Shown here: piece by piece, positions 62,633-64,000 of the stretch | Layout: each line of letters begins with the position of its first letter | Numbering within the stretch: the stretch's first letter is position 1 | Assembly (NCBI GenBank): GCA_017303555.1 | Contig: JAFLCN010000009.1 | Span: 78,557-142,556 of the forward strand | Source of the DNA: Planctomycetota bacterium | Lineage (GTDB): Bacteria; Planctomycetota; Phycisphaerae; Phycisphaerales; UBA1924 | Direction of reading: 5' to 3' | DNA length: 64,000 bases | Made by a program: the position numbers and the translations under genes | Notes under the pieces: generated by a model | Databases searched by the model: none | What the model was told of the DNA's origin: nothing | What the model saw: the letters and a program-made list of their open reading frames with translations, nothing else

Positions 62633-63011
62633 GCGTGTCGTTGAAGCGGCGGAATCTGGCGACGTAGCCGAGTGAGAGAACACGATTGCGGTCGGTGCGG
62701 TCTGCTTCTTCGAAGGTGATGAAGCTCATCTGCGTGAAGCTGCGGCCGGTGTTGTCGATGAGGGTGCCGGGAGTGGGCGGTTCGATGAGCTGCGCGGTGA
62801 TGGCGTCGCGCAGGGTCCAGAGCGCGGACTCGGTTGCGGCGATGAGGCGGCCGGTGACTCTGATGGTGAGTTCTTCGAGGCCGAGCCAGCCGCTGCCGCT
62901 GAGAGTGATGCCGAGGCGGAGTTTGGGAATGACGAGTTGGCCCTGGGTTTCGAGGGCGAAACGGTGAGGGCCGGAGGAGAACAGTGGGAGGGATTTGAAG
63001 GTGGAAGGCAT
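62628..63011 (-). CDS. small hypothetical protein, possibly phage-tail-like
   Basis: This 127-residue protein (ATG 63011) is beta-rich with one amphipathic helix: FALETQGQLVIPKLRLGITL, LEELTIRVTGRLIAATESAL, WTLRDAITAQLIEPPTPGTL, FTQMSFITFEEADRTDRNR and LSLGYVARFRRF. The ending resembles strand patterns of phage tail-tube or completion proteins, but I cannot name a family. It is on the same strand as the two flanking small genes. The start has no good ribosome binding site. Confidence 0.55.
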   Translation of the reverse strand: MPSTFKSLPLFSSGPHRFALETQGQLVIPKLRLGITLSGSGWLGLEELTIRVTGRLIAATESALWTLRDAITAQLIEPPTPGTLIDNTGRSFTQMSFITFEEADRTDRNRVLSLGYVARFRRFNDTP

Positions 63012-63144
63012 TTGATTTCGGATTTGGGATTTCGGATTGCGGATTGAAAGAGTGCAGAGTGCGGAGTGGCGGATGTGGGATGTGAAAGCAGCAGAGCGGC
63101 AGAACGGCAGAGCAGCAGAGAAAGGCGGGAGAGAACGCGTTTGG
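63010..63144. repeat. purine-rich simple-sequence stretch
   Basis: Short degenerate repeats such as GGATTTGGGATTTCGGATTGCGGATTG, then AGCAGAGCGGCAGAACGGCAGAGCAGCAGAG. A similar 'GATGTGGGATGGCGGATGGGGGATGGGA' stretch occurs at about 61383-61410. No gene is seen. Confidence 0.6.
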
Positions 63145-63564
63145 CTACAGGTCGATCAGCGTGATGGGATCTGTTGCGCCGTCGGGGGAGATTGCGACGA
63201 GGGAGATGGTGCGCTTGGGTTTGGCCGCCAGGTCGTAGCGGACGGCGCGGACGACGACTTGGGCGGTGAGCTTCTTTCGTTGGGCTTGCGAGGAGTTTGG
63301 GGATGTGATCAGTTCGAGCATGCCTTGTTGGCCGGGCTTGGGGCCGGTGAGAGATTGGTCATTGATCGTCATGGCGCCGGTGTCGAGGCGCTGGGTGATG
63401 GCGATTTCAACTTTGGATTCGGGTATGTCGGCGAAGACGGCGTACGGACCGGCGTCGGAATACTCGGTTACTTCGCGGTGCGCGAGGCGATCGATCGAGA
63501 CGGACTCGATGTTCGAGTAGTCGGCGGAAAGGAGGGAGAGTTTGGTGGGGTTGAGGAAGAGCAC
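63145..63564 (-). CDS. small hypothetical protein, possibly phage-tail-like
   Basis: I start at GTG 63564, with GGA 8-10 bases upstream, in preference to TTG 63585; this gives 139 residues. The sequence is beta-rich with GPYAVFADIPESKVEIAITQ, RLDTGAMTINDQSLTGPKPG, KKLTAQVVVRAVRYDLAAKP and TISLVAISPDGATDPITLI, reminiscent of tail-tube folds. No family is recognised. With 62628 and 62193 it forms a short minus-strand group that could be the edge of a phage-derived region continuing outside the window. Confidence 0.55.
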   Translation of the reverse strand: MLFLNPTKLSLLSADYSNIESVSIDRLAHREVTEYSDAGPYAVFADIPESKVEIAITQRLDTGAMTINDQSLTGPKPGQQGMLELITSPNSSQAQRKKLTAQVVVRAVRYDLAAKPKRTISLVAISPDGATDPITLIDL

Positions 63565-64000
63565 GTGTGAGTTCCAAAGGGCCAAAGGCGGAGATTGACC
63601 ACAGAGAACGCAGAGAGCACGGAGAAAGACGGGAGGCGAGAATCTGGAACGGCGATAGGTGCGCGGGTGGCTGTTGCGGATGCGAGATCGGGCGAGCGCT
63701 TTGGCAAGAGGTGGAGTGCGCGCGTGGGAGTGTCAGTTCAGTTCCTCTCTTCTCCGTGCTCTTCTATGAAGCCGACTCTGTCAAGCGCCAAAGCAACGGA
63801 CGGGACGGTTTCACTCTTCTATCCGAGCTTCCGGGGGCCGGCTTGCGCCCCCGGGCCCATTCAACTTTGCGACGAGTCCCATTCTCCGTGTCGAGCTTGG
63901 CGTCTTTCAACGCCGCCCATTCCACGGACCGGATTCTCGTCTTGTCCGATCTCGTCCTTGCCGCTCCTGTCTTTCCCCGTCAGCGCCTTTCTGTCTTTGC
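63565..64000. other. gene-free right edge with repeat copy
   Basis: No convincing coding frame is visible. An inverted short copy of the interspersed repeat (GACCACAGAGAACGCAGAGAG...CACGGAGAAAG) lies at about 63597-63627. The remainder is pyrimidine-rich on the plus strand, with 'TTCCGGGGGCCGGCTTGCGCCCCCGG' near 63830-63857 as a possible hairpin. Confidence 0.5.

Noticed and set aside
1..64000. Cohesin scaffoldin gene to partner the dockerins
   Set aside because: I looked for a repeated cohesin-like domain with an anchoring sequence and found none; the large multi-domain proteins here carry dockerins, not recognisable cohesins.
1..64000. tRNA or rRNA genes
   Set aside because: No cloverleaf-like or rRNA-like sequence was recognised in the intergenic gaps by eye; a covariance-model search would be needed to exclude small RNAs.

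Overview
The window comes from a GC-rich bacterium, most likely a member of the Planctomycetota (Phycisphaerae/Phycisphaerales-like). The main evidence is the dense run of secreted proteins carrying a distinctive two-loop, cysteine-framed dockerin-like module. From memory this matches the 'GC-type dockerin' module annotated in that group, but no database search was possible. A PF07638-type ECF sigma factor next to a Ser/Thr kinase, a membrane protein with a CxxCGY...CPECG ribbon, and short interspersed 'CTCTGTGGTGAAT' repeats also fit that group.

The dominant feature is an exoprotein island. I count 24 loci (23 apparently intact, including one cut by the left edge, and one disrupted) that share the module. 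It has two calcium-loop motifs of the form DxNxDGxVDDxDFxxF, joined by a linker around LDCADPxMPxGCPADLN. Most also have a recognisable N-terminal signal peptide. In 16 of the 24 the protein ends exactly at Cys-Pro-stop. Passenger domains include a reprolysin-like protease fragment, two matrixin-type zinc proteases, two trypsin-like serine proteases and a GH13 alpha-amylase. They also include a PQQ-type sugar dehydrogenase, several beta-propellers (RCC1, kelch, FG-GAP and others), Ig and FN3 adhesion-type domains, a glycine-rich collagen-like protein and several families I do not recognise. No cohesin-like partner is visible here.

Layout: 1-22.0 kb is a co-directional run of dockerin genes, the last of which (19.25-22.0 kb) is broken by a frameshift and an in-frame TGA. 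22.0-25.6 kb encodes a transmembrane Ser/Thr kinase and its ECF sigma factor on the minus strand. 25.8-30.4 kb holds two trypsin-like proteases with less GC-biased codon use; one carries its dockerin internally, followed by seven FN3 repeats. 30.6-37.1 kb has two minus-strand and one plus-strand dockerin genes. 37.2-42.5 kb is a housekeeping/defence interlude: a zinc-ribbon membrane protein, a small unknown, a lipoprotein, a HipBA toxin-antitoxin pair with candidate operator repeats, and a CorC/HlyC-type CBS protein. 42.7-54.7 kb is a second co-directional dockerin run. 54.8-61.4 kb has a secreted repeat protein without dockerin, an amidohydrolase, a VapBC pair whose toxin lacks the canonical first PIN aspartate, one more dockerin beta-propeller and a lipoprotein. 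61.4-64 kb has a membrane protein and three small minus-strand genes with a faint phage-tail flavour.

Taken together, the proteases, amylase, sugar dehydrogenase and adhesion modules look like a set of exported proteins sorted or assembled by a common C-terminal tag. That joint role is inference. The sequence shows the shared tag, the signal peptides and the clustering directly.
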